Assembly: GCA_963725315.1 (NCBI GenBank) | Contig: CAVRYA010000005.1 | Location: 186,001 to 250,000 of the forward strand | DNA from: JBBRHQ01 sp963725315 | Lineage (GTDB): Bacteria; Actinomycetota; Thermoleophilia; Solirubrobacterales; 70-9 | DNA length: 64,000 bases | Direction of reading: 5' to 3' | Shown here: in pieces, positions 48,613 through 58,704 of the stretch | Position numbering within the stretch: position 1 is the first letter of the stretch | Layout of the letters: each line of letters starts with the position of its first letter | Program-made: the position numbers and the translations under genes | Notes under the pieces: generated by a model | Databases searched by the model: none | The model's input: the letters and a program-made list of their open reading frames with translations, nothing else | Told to the model about the DNA's origin: nothing

Positions 48613-49914
48613 ATGCTGAGGGTCGCCGATCTCGCCTTTCGCTCCGACACCGGCCGTCAACGCCACGCCAACGAGGACTCCTACTTCGCCCGGGCGCCGG
48701 TGTTCGTGGTCGCCGACGGGATGGGCGGCGCCCAGGCCGGGGAGGTGGCCTCGAAGATCGCCGCCGACGCCTTCGAGCGCGATCTCCCCGACGGCGCTCC
48801 AGAGACGATCCTGCGGGAGACGATCGAGTCCGCCAACCGGGAGATCCACAAGCTCGCCAAGGACGACCCGTCCCGGGCGGGAATGGGGACGACGATCACC
48901 GCCGCGATGCTCAACGCGGATGCCGAGGAGGTGGCGATCGGCCACGTCGGCGACAGCCGCGCCTATCGCCTGCGGAAAGACAGCCTCGAGCTGCTCACCA
49001 GGGACCACTCGCTGGTCGAGGAGATGCGCCGCACCGGCCAGATCACCGACCAGCAGGCGGAGGAGCACCCGCAGCGCTCGATCATCACCCGGGCCCTCGG
49101 TCCCGAGGCCGATGTAAACGTCGATCTGCAGACCGTCCCAGCGCTGGCGGGCGACGTCTTCCTGCTCTGCTCCGACGGGCTGACGACGATGCTCGGCGAG
49201 GAGAGGATCGAGCGGTTGCTGGCGGGCGCCACCTCCCTCGACGCCGCCGTCCGGGCCCTGGTCGACGACGCCAATCGTGAGGGCGGCCGCGACAACATCA
49301 CCGCGGTCGTCTTCCGCCTCGATGACGCAGCCGCCCCGGCCGAGCCGGCCGAGAGCCCGACCCTTGTCGGCCCCAGCGCCGCCGAGGAGGGCTTCACCGC
49401 CGAGGAGGTGCGGCGCCGGGCGGCCGCGGCGCGGGCGAGGGAACGGCGCGGGGAGCCGCGGAGGAAGCGCAGGGGGCTGCGGCGTGCGGCCAAGGCACTC
49501 GCCGCGATCCTCGTCCTCGGGGCGATCGTCTTCGGCGCGGCCTACGGGATCCGCCAGGTCTGGTTCCTCGGCACCGACGAGGGCGGCCGTGTGGCGCTCT
49601 ACCGGGGGCTTCCCTATGACCTTCCGTTCGGGATCAGCCTCTATCAGGAGCGCTACGCGAGCCCGATCCAGACCTCATCGCTCTCCGGCAGGCAGCGGGG
49701 CGCAGTCACCGGCCACGACCTGCGCTCGCGCTCCGACGCGACCTCGCTGATCGAGGAGATCGAGCGCCGGGCCGGTCTCAGCCGCGACGGCACTGCGAAG
49801 GTCCGGCCGCGCCAGCCTCAGGGCAGGCCGAACGGGGGCGGCTCGGCGGGCGCCGGCCAGCAGGGCGCCGGCGGGGCCGGCGGGAACAGCGGGGCCGCCG
49901 GGGCGGGGAAGTGA
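48613..49914 (+). CDS. pstP: PP2C-type Ser/Thr protein phosphatase (PstP-like)
   Basis: 433 residues, intact, ATG 48613. Metal-binding motifs: RHANEDSYF, VFVVADGMGGAQAGEVASK, GMGTTITAAM, IGHVGDSRAYRL, FLLCSDGLTTML, GGRDNITAVVFRLDD. One helix (ALAAILVLGAIVFGAAYGIR) near residue 305 and an extracellular tail ending in Gly/Ala-rich repeats. Removes phosphates placed by the neighbouring kinases. The GTG of the next gene overlaps its TGA. Confidence 0.95.
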   Translation: MLRVADLAFRSDTGRQRHANEDSYFARAPVFVVADGMGGAQAGEVASKIAADAFERDLPDGAPETILRETIESANREIHKLAKDDPSRAGMGTTITAAMLNADAEEVAIGHVGDSRAYRLRKDSLELLTRDHSLVEEMRRTGQITDQQAEEHPQRSIITRALGPEADVNVDLQTVPALAGDVFLLCSDGLTTMLGEERIERLLAGATSLDAAVRALVDDANREGGRDNITAVVFRLDDAAAPAEPAESPTLVGPSAAEEGFTAEEVRRRAAAARARERRGEPRRKRRGLRRAAKALAAILVLGAIVFGAAYGIRQVWFLGTDEGGRVALYRGLPYDLPFGISLYQERYASPIQTSSLSGRQRGAVTGHDLRSRSDATSLIEEIERRAGLSRDGTAKVRPRQPQGRPNGGGSAGAGQQGAGGAGGNSGAAGAGK

Positions 49915-51227
49915 GCGCCCGCAACCGCGAGCTCTTCGCGCTGATCCCCGTCGCGCTGCTCCTCACCGCGGGCTTCACCGCCGTCTTCGCCCAGGATCGC
50001 ACCCAGCTCGGCAACCTCAGCCTGATCTACGGCGCCTACTTCCTCGCCGTCTGCCTCGCCACTCACATCTACCTGCGGATCCGGCTGCCCGACGCCGATC
50101 CCTACCTCTTTCCCCTGGTCGCCCTGCTGACCGCGATCGGCCTGGTGATGATCTACCGGATCGACGACGGCCTGGCCCGCGACCAGGCCAACTGGTTCGT
50201 CCTCGGCCTGGTGCTCTTTGCGCTGACCATCCACTTCCTGCGCGATTACGAGGTGCTGGAGCGCTATCGCTACACGATCGCCGGGATCGGCCTGCTGCTG
50301 TTGCTCGCTCCCCGCCTGCCGGGAATCGGGCAGCAGGTCAACGGTGCCTACCTCGGGGTGAAGATCGGCCCGCTCGCCTTCCAGCCCGCGGAGTTCTCGA
50401 AGATCTGCATCGTCATCTTCCTCGCCAGCTACCTGCGCGAGCATCGCGAGGTGCTGATCGTCGGCGCCAGGCGGGTCATGGGGGTCACCCTGCCGCCGCT
50501 CAAGCACCTCGGACCGCTGCTGGTCGTCTGGGGAGCCTCGATGTTCATGCTGGTCTACATCCGCGATCTCGGCAGCTCGCTGATGTTCTTCGCCGCATTT
50601 CTGGCGTTGCTCTACGTCGCCACCGGCCGCTTCTCGTTCGTGGTGATCGGCATGGCGCTGTTCCTCGCCGGGGCCTGGTTCTTCGCCTCGACGGTCCCGC
50701 ACGTCCACGACCGGGTGGAGATCTGGCTCGATCCCTACCAGCACCCGACCACGACCGGCTATCAGATCCTCCAGTCGATCTTCGCCCAGGCTGACGGGGG
50801 TCTCTTCGGCAAGGGGTTCGGGCAGGGGCTGATCACGATCCCCGGCACAGACAACGCGCTGCTGCCCGCTGCCCAGACGGACACGATCTACTCGCTGATC
50901 GTCAACGAGATCGGCCTGTTCGGCGCCTGCGGGCTGATCCTCGTCTACCTGCTGGTCACCGCGCGCGGCTTCAAGATCGCGCTGATGGCCGACGACGGCT
51001 TCTCGAAGCTGCTCGCCGCCGGCCTCACGGCGGTCTTCGCGATCCAGGCCTTCGTGATCATCGGCGGCGTCACCAGGGTGATCCCGCTGACCGGCGTCAC
51101 GCTGCCCTTCGTCAGCTACGGCGGAAGCTCGATCGTCGCCAACTTCGTCCTCCTGGCCCTGCTGCTGCTGATCTCCGACCGAGCGAGGCGGGAAACGCGC
51201 CGCGCTGCCTACCCGCTCGGCCAGTGA
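49911..51227 (+). CDS. rodA: SEDS peptidoglycan polymerase (RodA/FtsW)
   Basis: 438 residues, intact, GTG start overlapping pstP. About 12 helices. Family motifs: QQVNGAYLGVKIGPLAFQPA, EFSKI, IRDLGSSLMFFAAFLALLYV, and PLTGVTLPFVSYGGSSIVAN. Polymerises glycan strands from lipid II with the PBP that overlaps downstream. RodA versus FtsW is not decidable from sequence; the position matches RodA in mycobacteria. Confidence 0.93.
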   Translation: MSARNRELFALIPVALLLTAGFTAVFAQDRTQLGNLSLIYGAYFLAVCLATHIYLRIRLPDADPYLFPLVALLTAIGLVMIYRIDDGLARDQANWFVLGLVLFALTIHFLRDYEVLERYRYTIAGIGLLLLLAPRLPGIGQQVNGAYLGVKIGPLAFQPAEFSKICIVIFLASYLREHREVLIVGARRVMGVTLPPLKHLGPLLVVWGASMFMLVYIRDLGSSLMFFAAFLALLYVATGRFSFVVIGMALFLAGAWFFASTVPHVHDRVEIWLDPYQHPTTTGYQILQSIFAQADGGLFGKGFGQGLITIPGTDNALLPAAQTDTIYSLIVNEIGLFGACGLILVYLLVTARGFKIALMADDGFSKLLAAGLTAVFAIQAFVIIGGVTRVIPLTGVTLPFVSYGGSSIVANFVLLALLLLISDRARRETRRAAYPLGQ

Positions 51228-52708
51228 ACGGCCAGATCACAAAGCTCTTCGGACTGATGGTGATCCTCTTCGCGGTCCTGGTCGGCTTCACCAGCTACTG
51301 GGCGGTGTTCGACGCCAAGGCTCTGAAGGAGAAGCGCGCCAACAAGCGGCCCCTGCTCGAGCAGCAGCAGATCCGGCGGGGAAGGATCCTCGCCTCCGAC
51401 GGGACCGTGATCGCCCGCTCCGTCCCCAAGGGCCACGGGACCGGCCTGCGCTACGTCCGCCGCTACCCGGAGGGCGCGCTGTTCGGCCACCCGATCGGCT
51501 ACAGCTTCGTCCAGCAGGGCGACTCGGAGTTCGAGAAGTACCACAACGACGAGCTGGTCGGAAACGACTCGGAGTTCGTCTCGATCCTCGACGAGCTGCG
51601 CGGCCGCAAGCAGGAGGGCAACGACATCGTCACCAGCATCGACACGCGCTGCTCAGAGGGTCGCTCTCGACGATCTCAGCGCCGCCGGCTTCGGCGCGGT
51701 GGTCGCGATCGAGCCGAAGACGGGCAGGGTGCTGGTCAACGCCAGCAACCCGCCGTATGACCCGAATCGTGTGCCAGAGCACCTGAACATCGCTGAACAA
51801 TGACCCGAGCTCGCCGCTGGTCGACCGCGCCACGCAGGGCCAGTACCCGCCCGGCTCGACCTTCAAGGTGGTGACCGCTACCGCCGGGCTCGACAGCGGC
51901 ACGATCACCCCCGATACGCCGATCAACTCCCCCGGGATCCTCGATGTCGAGGGGACCGCGTTGCACAACGACTTCGATCAGGACTTCGGCTCGATCGGGC
52001 TCGACACCGCGCTGACCAACTCGGTCAACACCTACTTCGCCCAGCTCGGGGAGAAGGTCGGCGAGGACACCCTCTTCAAGTACATGAACGCGTACGGCTT
52101 CAACGCCAAGCCGCAGATCGACCTGCCCTCCGACCAGCTCTCGGTCAGCGGCATCTTCGACGGCGGCAGGCTGTTGAGCTCGAACGACCCGGTGGACATC
52201 GGGCGGGTCGCGATCGGCCAGGAGCGACTGCTGGCGACGCCGCTGCAGATGGCCGAGGTGGCGGCGACGGTCGCCAACGGCGGCGTGCTGATGAAGCCGC
52301 AGATCTGGGACAAGGTCGTCGATCCCGACGGGCGGCTGACCAAGCGGATGGAGCCGAGCGAGCAGTCGACGGTGATGAGCCGCGAAGACGGCGGACGAGC
52401 TCAACACGGCGATGCAGGGCGTGGTCAGCGGTGGCACCGGGACAAACGCGGCGATTCCGGGGGTGAGCGTCGCCGGGAAGACGGGGACCGCGGAGACACC
52501 GTTCAACCAGGCCTGCGGGGGCGGCACCGACCAGAACCAGGCCTGGTTCATCGGCTTCGCGCCGGCCGAGGACCCGAAGGTGGCGATCGCCGCCAGCGTC
52601 GAGTGCACGCCCCAGTTCGGCAACGACGTCGCGGCGCCGATCTTCAGGGACGTGGCCGAGAGCATCCTGGCGGGGGGGGCCCGGCATCGGGCGGGGGCCA
52701 ATGGCTGA
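51224..52708 (+). CDS. pbpA: Class B penicillin-binding protein (PbpA-like), frameshifted
   Basis: About 493 residues. GTG 51224 overlaps the rodA stop. One helix (FGLMVILFAVLVGFTSYWAV), N-terminal PBP dimer region (RRGRILASDGTVIARSVPKG), transpeptidase with SxxK in PPGSTFKVVTATAGLD, SxN in LTNSVNTYFAQ and KTG in SVAGKTGTAE. Switches near 51650, 51800 and 52385. Cross-links peptidoglycan and partners the SEDS enzyme. Confidence 0.93.
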
Positions 52709-54597
52709 GATCGCCGAAGGCTCGGTGGCCGGGCGCTACCGGCTTCTCGACCGGATCGGCTCCGGCGGGATGGCCGACGTCTGGCTCGCCGAGGACACCC
52801 ACCTGCAACGTCGTATCGCGCTGAAGATCCTCCACAAGCGCTTCGCCCAGGACAGGGAGTTCGTCGAGCGCTTCCGGCGGGAGGCCGAGGCCGCCGCCTC
52901 GCTCCAGCATCCCGAACATCGTCGCCGTCTTCGACCGGGGCGAGATCGACGACACCTACTTCATCGCGATGCAGTTCGTCGAGGGCCGCTCGCTGAAGGA
53001 GCTGATCGACGCCGGCCTGACGCCGCAGCAGGCCTCGGCTCTGGTCATCCAGGTCCTCGAGGCGGCTAAGTTCGCCCACCGCCACGACGTCATCCACCGC
53101 GACCTGAAGCCGCAGAACGTGATCGTCGACTCCGAGGGGAGGGCGAGGGTCACCGACTTCGGCATCGCCCGGGCCGGGGGTCTCGGAGATCACCCAGACC
53201 GGCTCGGTGATGGGAACCGCCCACTACCTCTCGCCCGAGCAGGCGCAGGGCCTGGAGGTGACCGCCGCCTCCGATCTCTACTCGGTCGGAGTGATCCTCT
53301 ATGAGGCGCTGACCCGACGCGTCCCGTTCGAGGGCGAGAGCGCGGTCGCGGTGGCGCTGAAGCAGGTCTCACAGGCCCCGCTCCGCCCGAGCGCGATCAA
53401 CCCGGCGGTCTCCCCGGCGATGGATGCGGTGGTGATGCGAGCCCTGGAGAAGGACCCGGCGCGCCGTTTTCACGATGCCGACGCGTTCATCGCGGCGCTG
53501 CGGGCCGCCCAGCGCGACGCCGGCGGCCCCGGCGACGGAACCGATTCGTTCGCGCCGCTCCCCCCCGTGGTTGCGCCGCTGCCCGCCGACGCGGACGCCG
53601 AGGGCGAGGAAGATCGCGAGGAGGAGGAGCGAAGGCGCCGCCGCCGGCGCTGGATCCTGATCGGGATCGCCGCCCTGCTCGGTGTCCTCGCCGGCCTGGC
53701 GCTGACCCGGGGCACCACCACGGATGTTCCCGACGTCACCGGCCTGCCGGAGCCGATCGCCAAGAACAACCTGGAGAGCCAGGGGTTCAAGGTGGTCGAG
53801 ACGACGACCCGGGTGGGCAGGAAGGGCTACGTGCTCGAGCAGAATCCGGTCGGCAACAAAGAGGCCTCGCTCGACTGCGCCCTGCTCACCTTCTTCTGCA
53901 GCAAGCCGACGATCACGCTCTCGGTCAGCGAGGGGCCCGGCAGCGCCGCCGTCCCGGACCTGCGCGGGCTCTCCCGCTCGCAGGCCAAGAGGGCCCTCGA
54001 GAAGAGCGGGTTCCGGGGCGCCTTCGTGACCGGGCCCTCGGGCTCCGTTCCCGAGGGTGAGGTGATCTCGACCGACCCGCTCGGCGGCACCAGCGCCAAG
54101 CGCGGCTCGCTGGTCACGGTCACCGTCTCGAGCGGGCCGCGGCAGGTCTCGGTGCCAGCGGTCGTCGGCCGCAGCTCGGATGCCGCCAAGCAGGCGATCC
54201 GCGGGCGAGGGCTCAACTACTCGGTCAGCTTCGAGCAGAGCGGGAAGCCGAGCGGCACGGTGCTCTCGCAGTCACCGGACGCCGGCACCCGGGTCGCGGT
54301 CGGCGATAGCGGTCGCGATCGTGGTCTCCCAGGGAGTCCAGAAGGTGAAGGTGCCGAACGTGATCGGCGACCTACGCTCCAGCGCGGTCTCGACCCTGCG
54401 GGGGGCGGGCTTCTCGGTCACAGTCAACCTCCAGGACACCAGCGTGCCGCAGCAGGACGGCAGGGTCACCGACCAGTTCCCCGCCCCGGGCTCGGCGCAG
54501 GCGAAGGGCACGCGAGGTGACGATCTTCGTCGGGAAGCTGACCCCGCCGCCGACCACCCCAACCTCTCCGACCGCGACCACCCCGACGACGCCGTGA
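52701..54597 (+). CDS. pknB: PknB-type Ser/Thr kinase with PASTA repeats, frameshifted
   Basis: About 632 residues. Kinase: RIGSGGMADVWLAEDTHLQR, ALKIL, HRDLKPQNVIV, DFGIARA, GTAHYLSPEQA; one helix WILIGIAALLGVLAGLALTR after a basic/acidic linker; then four PASTA units starting with VPDVTGLP, VPDLRGLS, VPAVVGRS and VPNVIGDL. A Thr/Pro-rich end. Switches near 52915, 53180, 54305 and 54512. PASTA units bind muropeptides or lipid II and report on wall synthesis. ATG 52701 overlaps pbpA. Confidence 0.95.
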
Positions 54598-55563
54598 GGG
54601 TCGCGGTGCTCTCCGGCGGTCGTTCGAGCGAGCACGACGTCTCGCTCCGCTCCGGGGCCTCGGTCGCCGCGGGCCTCGCCGAGGCCGGGCATCAGGTGAC
54701 CGAGGTGCTGATCTCCCCGAACGGGGAATGGAGCAGCGGGGGCGAGACGATCGAGGTGATGCCGGGCGCCGGTCTGCTTGGCGTCGAGGTGGTCTTCCCT
54801 GTGCTCCACGGCCCGTTCGGCGAGGATGGCTCGGTCCAGGGCCTGCTCGAGTGCCTCGACGTCCCATATGTCGGCTGCGATGTCCTCTCCTCGGCCCTCT
54901 GCATGGACAAGCTCACCCTGAAGCGCCTGTTCGCCGAGCGGGGGATTCCCCAGGTCGACTTCGTCGCGGCCGGCGAGCCGGGCTGGCGCGAGCAGGCCGC
55001 CGGAATGGGCCTGCCGCTCTGGGTCAAGCCCTCCCGGCTCGGCTCGAGCGTCGGGATCAGCAAGGTGGCTTCGTCCGAGAGGGAGCTGGACGAAGCGGTG
55101 GCGCTCGCCCGCCGCCATGACCCGCAGGGTGATCGTCGAGGCATCGGCGGGCGGTCGCGAGGTCGAGTGCTCGGTGCTCGGCAACGAGCAGCCCGAGACG
55201 TCGCAGCCGGGGGAGATCGTCGCCCACGCAGACTGGTACGACTTCGAGGCCAAGTACTCAGAGGGCGGGATGGACCTGGTCGTCCCGGCGCCGATCGGCG
55301 AGGAGGCGATCGGGCGGGTCAGGAAGCTCGCCGCCCAGGTCTTCGAGCTCGCCGGCTGCAGCGGCCTGGCGCGCTGCGACTTCTTCATCGAGCCCGGCGG
55401 CGAGATCCTCGTCAACGAGATCAACACGATCCCCGGCTTCACCGAGACCAGCGTCTACGCGAAGCTGTTCGAGGCGAGCGGCATCCCCTACCCGCGCCTC
55501 GTCGACCGCCTGGTCGAGCTTGCCCTCGAACGTCACCGCAGCGCCCGCTCCTACGAGTTCTGA
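54594..55563 (+). CDS. ddl: D-alanine-D-alanine ligase (second copy), one frameshift
   Basis: About 323 residues. GTG 54594 overlaps the pknB stop. VAVLSGGRSSEHDVSLRSGA, VFPVLHGPFGEDGSVQGLLE, PYVGCDVLSSALCMDKLTLK, LWVKPSRLGSSVGISKV, and EILVNEINTIPGFTETSVYA carry ATP and Mg sites. The frame switches near 55115. Its place in the wall operon makes this the best candidate for the peptidoglycan Ddl. Confidence 0.93.
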
Positions 55564-55573
55564 GTGCGGGCCC

Positions 55574-57100
55574 TCAGTCGAAGAGCCGCGCGTCGGTGAT
55601 CTCGACCCGGTAGCCGTCGCTGACCGGAGTCAGCTTGGTGATCCAGAGCAGGTAGTCGCGGAACTTCCGCCGCGCCGTGTCCAGGGCGACCGTCTGGTTG
55701 GTCGCCATCCCGGCCTTCTCGCCCACCGGCGTCCAGCCGCCGAGCGGGTCCGAGGCGCTCGGCGCCGGAGCTGAGGGGGCGCCGTAGACCTGCAGATCCC
55801 AGCCGCCCTTGGCAGACCGCACCTGCAGCGACTTGGCAGCGGCCGGCGCCGCGGTCGTCAGATAGATCCCGACACCCTACTTGCCCTCGGGGAAGTTGGT
55901 GTCGTAGGTCTCGGTGGTCCAGGCGCCACCGGTGATCGCCGGGTTGTCGTCGATCGCCTTCGAGGTGAGCTCGGGGTGCTCGCCGCTGTCTCCCAGCGGG
56001 TCGTAGTCGGTGGCCGAGGTGACCTTGATGGGCGTCATCCCGCCGCCGGCGCGACCGCCCGCGCCGGCCCCGCCCCCGCCGAACCAGCCGCTGGAGATCC
56101 CGTATACGAGCGCCAGGACGATCGCCGCCAGCACCAGCAGCAGCCCGAACGCCGACCACGACCAGCGGAAGCCGCGGGCCAGCCGCCGACGCGGGGGTGG
56201 CACCGCGTCGAGGACGCTGGTCGCCTCGCCGCTGGTCGAGCCCGCCCGGGCGGCCTCCACCTCGAGCGCCGTCTCGAGGTCGGCGATCATCTCGTCGATG
56301 TTCTGGTAGCGGCGCTCCGGAGCCTTGAAGGTCGCCCGTTCGACGACCAGGGCGGCCGCAGCCGAGATCCCCGGCCGGCGCCGCTGGACATCGGGCAGTT
56401 CCTCGTTGACGTGCTTCATCGCGACCCCGACCTGGCTGTCGGCGCTGAACGGCACCTCGCCGGTCAGCATCTCGTAGAGGACGACCCCGAGCGAGTAGAT
56501 ATCGGAGCGGGGGTCGGCCCCCTGGCCCATCGCCTGCTCGGGCGCCACGTAGTCGGTCGTACCCAGCACCCTGCCGGTCGCCGTGAGGCCGGCCTGCTCG
56601 AGCTGGCGCGAGATCCCGAAGTCGGTCAGCTTCGCCCGCCCCTCGGCGTCGATCAGCACGTTCTGGGGCTTGACATCCCGGTGGACGAGCTGCCGTGCGT
56701 GGGCGAGGGCCAGCGCCCGGGCGACCTCGATCGAGTAGGCGAGGGCCTCCTGGGCGTCGAGGGCTCCGACCCGGGCGATCCGCTGCTTCAGGGTCTCGCC
56801 CTCCACGTACTCGAAGACGATGTAGGGGTGGCCGCCGTCCTCCCCGGCGTCGATCACCGCGACCACGTTCGGGTGGGAGATCTTCGCCACCGCCCTCGCC
56901 TCCTGGCGAAAGCGCTGCAGCTGGTCGGCCTGCTCCGACATCTCCCGGTGCATGACCTTGACCGCGACCGGGCGGTCGAGCGTCTCGTCGCGGGCCAAAT
57001 ACACGGTGGACATGCCGCCACTGCCGAGCTTCGCCTCGAGCCGGTAGCGGTCCGAGAGAACCGTTCCGATCATCTGGGCTGAGGTCGAGCGAGTGTTCAT
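55574..57100 (-). CDS. Membrane Ser/Thr protein kinase with extracellular discoidin-like domain, in-frame amber
   Basis: 508 codons if the TAG at 55877-55879 is read through; 407 residues if it stops. Kinase: LGSGGMSTVYLARDETLDRP, VAVKVMHRE, HRDVKPQNVLI, DFGISRQ, GTTDYVAPEQA; helix FGLLLVLAAIVLALVYGISS; extracellular TSKAIDDNPAITGGAWTTET YDTNF-like strands before the stop. Past the TAG the same frame goes on sensibly: GVGIYLTTAAPAAAKSLQV, GWDLQVYG, WITKLTPVSDGYRVEITDAR. The site is K-TAG-G-V-G; one base would make it TCG (Ser). This is not an indel, unlike the faults elsewhere. Confidence 0.85.
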
Positions 57101-57126
57101 CTGCGTGGGGATATTGTCAGCGGCCC

Positions 57127-58005
57127 GTGTCGGTAGAGGTTCGCTACTACACAGATCCTGCCTGCTCCTGGTCGTGGGGTGCGGAGCCCAAGCTTCGCAG
57201 GCTGATGTGGGAGTTCTCCGGGGAGCTCGATTTCCGCTGGATCATGGGCGGTCTCGCCCGCCGGTTCGGGCCCGAGTACCGCGACGAGGAGGGCTCGATC
57301 GGCTCCGGCCCGAGCTGCTTCGCCGACCTGATGGCGCACTGGCTCAACGTCGGAGGGGAGACCGAGATGCCCTCCGACCCGAGAATCTGGACCGAGTGCC
57401 CGCTGTCGAGCACCTACCCAGCCTGCATGGCCGTCAAGGCGGCCTGCGAGCAGGGCCCGGAGGCCGGCTACCGCTATCTGCGAAGGCTGCGCGAGGGGAT
57501 CTTCATCGAGCGGCGAAAACTCGATCACGCCGAAGCCCTCTCCGCCGAGGCGGGCCCGGCGGGGCTCGACAGCGAGCGCTTCCGGCGCGACCTCGACTCG
57601 CATGCGATCCTCGAGGCCTTCGGCGCCGACCTCGACGAGGTCCGCGACGTACCCGAGTCGGCGCGGATCGAGGGGAAGATCCGCACGACCGAGGGCCGCG
57701 AGCGGGTCAGCATGCCCTCGGCCGTGTTCATCGCCGCCGATGGCTCCCGCCATCCCGTCTGGGGCTGGAAGCCCTTCGAGGACTACCGCGAGGCGGCCGT
57801 GGCGGCCGGGGCCGGCCCGGTCAACGAGGGATCGCTGGGACCGCTGGAGGCGATCGAGCGCTTCGGACGTTTGACCACCAAGGAGGCCGAGGTCCTCAGC
57901 GGCCACCCGGGCCCGTTGATCTGCGCCGAGCTCTGGAACCTCGCCAAGGATTGGCGGCTGCGGCCGGTGCGGGCCCTGACCGGGACGATCTGGGAGAAGG
58001 CCTGA
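57127..58005 (+). CDS. DsbA-family thioredoxin-fold protein with one active-site Cys
   Basis: 292 residues, intact, GTG start 26 nt from the divergent kinase start. YYTDPACSWSWGAEPKLRRL places a Cys in a thioredoxin-like loop but the second Cys of CxxC is Trp-Ser (CSWS). Further ASTYPACMAVKAACEQ-like helix region and the cis-Pro loop VSMPSAVFIAADGSRHPVWG. This resembles the YjbH/FrnE branch of DsbA-like proteins, some of which act as adaptors and not oxidoreductases. No signal peptide, so cytoplasmic. Confidence 0.75.
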   Translation: MSVEVRYYTDPACSWSWGAEPKLRRLMWEFSGELDFRWIMGGLARRFGPEYRDEEGSIGSGPSCFADLMAHWLNVGGETEMPSDPRIWTECPLSSTYPACMAVKAACEQGPEAGYRYLRRLREGIFIERRKLDHAEALSAEAGPAGLDSERFRRDLDSHAILEAFGADLDEVRDVPESARIEGKIRTTEGRERVSMPSAVFIAADGSRHPVWGWKPFEDYREAAVAAGAGPVNEGSLGPLEAIERFGRLTTKEAEVLSGHPGPLICAELWNLAKDWRLRPVRALTGTIWEKA

Positions 58006-58026
58006 GCAGCCGCAATCGGGGAGGGG

Positions 58027-58695
58027 CTAGCCCGCGCCTCCGCCGGCCCGCGCCTCCGGCCACTCGCCGGAGGCGGCGAAGGCGGCGCTGACCGCCTCGA
58101 CGACGGCATCAGGGGCCTTCGCCGGGGAGCCGGCGTCGTATGGGGGCTGCGGGTCGTACTCGATCGCCAGCTGGATCGCCTGCGCCGCCTCGGGGCCGAG
58201 CTCGCGCTCGACCAGTCCGAGGGCCATGTCGATCCCGGCCGACACCCCGGCGGCGGTGATCAGCTTGCCGTCCTCGACCACGCGCTCGGGGCTCGGCTTG
58301 GCCCCGAACTCACGCAGGCGCTCGAGGAAGAGCCAGTGGCTGGTGGCGCGCTTCCCCTCGAGCAGGCCGGCCGCCCCGAGGACGAGCGAGCCGGTGCACA
58401 CCGAGGTGGTCCAGCGGCTGCTCCGGTCGACCGAGCGCAGCCAGTCCAGCACCCGCTCGTCGCTCAGCAGGGCGCGGTTCCCGGCTCCGCCTCCGACCAG
58501 AACGATGTCGGGCTCGGCCACCTCCTCCAGCTCGCTGTCGGCGATCAGCCCGACCGCCCCGCTGTCGGCGCGCTGCACGCCCGCCTCGGGCGCGACGAAG
58601 GTGACCTCCCAGCCGGGCACCGAGCGCAGCACCTCATAGGGGCCGATCGCATCGAGGACCGTGAGGCCCTCGAAGATCAGGATCGCGGTCTGCAC
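58027..58695 (-). CDS. DJ-1/PfpI family protein
   Basis: 222 residues, intact. TAILIFEGLTVLDAIGPYEV, PDIVLVGGGAGNRALLSDER, and the nucleophile elbow TTSVCTGSLVLGAAGLLEGK with the reactive Cys. TSHWLFLERLREFG and ITAAGVSAGIDMALGLVERE match the isonitrile hydratase-like subgroup. Substrate unknown. Confidence 0.88.
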   Translation of the reverse strand: MQTAILIFEGLTVLDAIGPYEVLRSVPGWEVTFVAPEAGVQRADSGAVGLIADSELEEVAEPDIVLVGGGAGNRALLSDERVLDWLRSVDRSSRWTTSVCTGSLVLGAAGLLEGKRATSHWLFLERLREFGAKPSPERVVEDGKLITAAGVSAGIDMALGLVERELGPEAAQAIQLAIEYDPQPPYDAGSPAKAPDAVVEAVSAAFAASGEWPEARAGGGAG

Positions 58696-58704
58696 GGGAA
58701 GATC

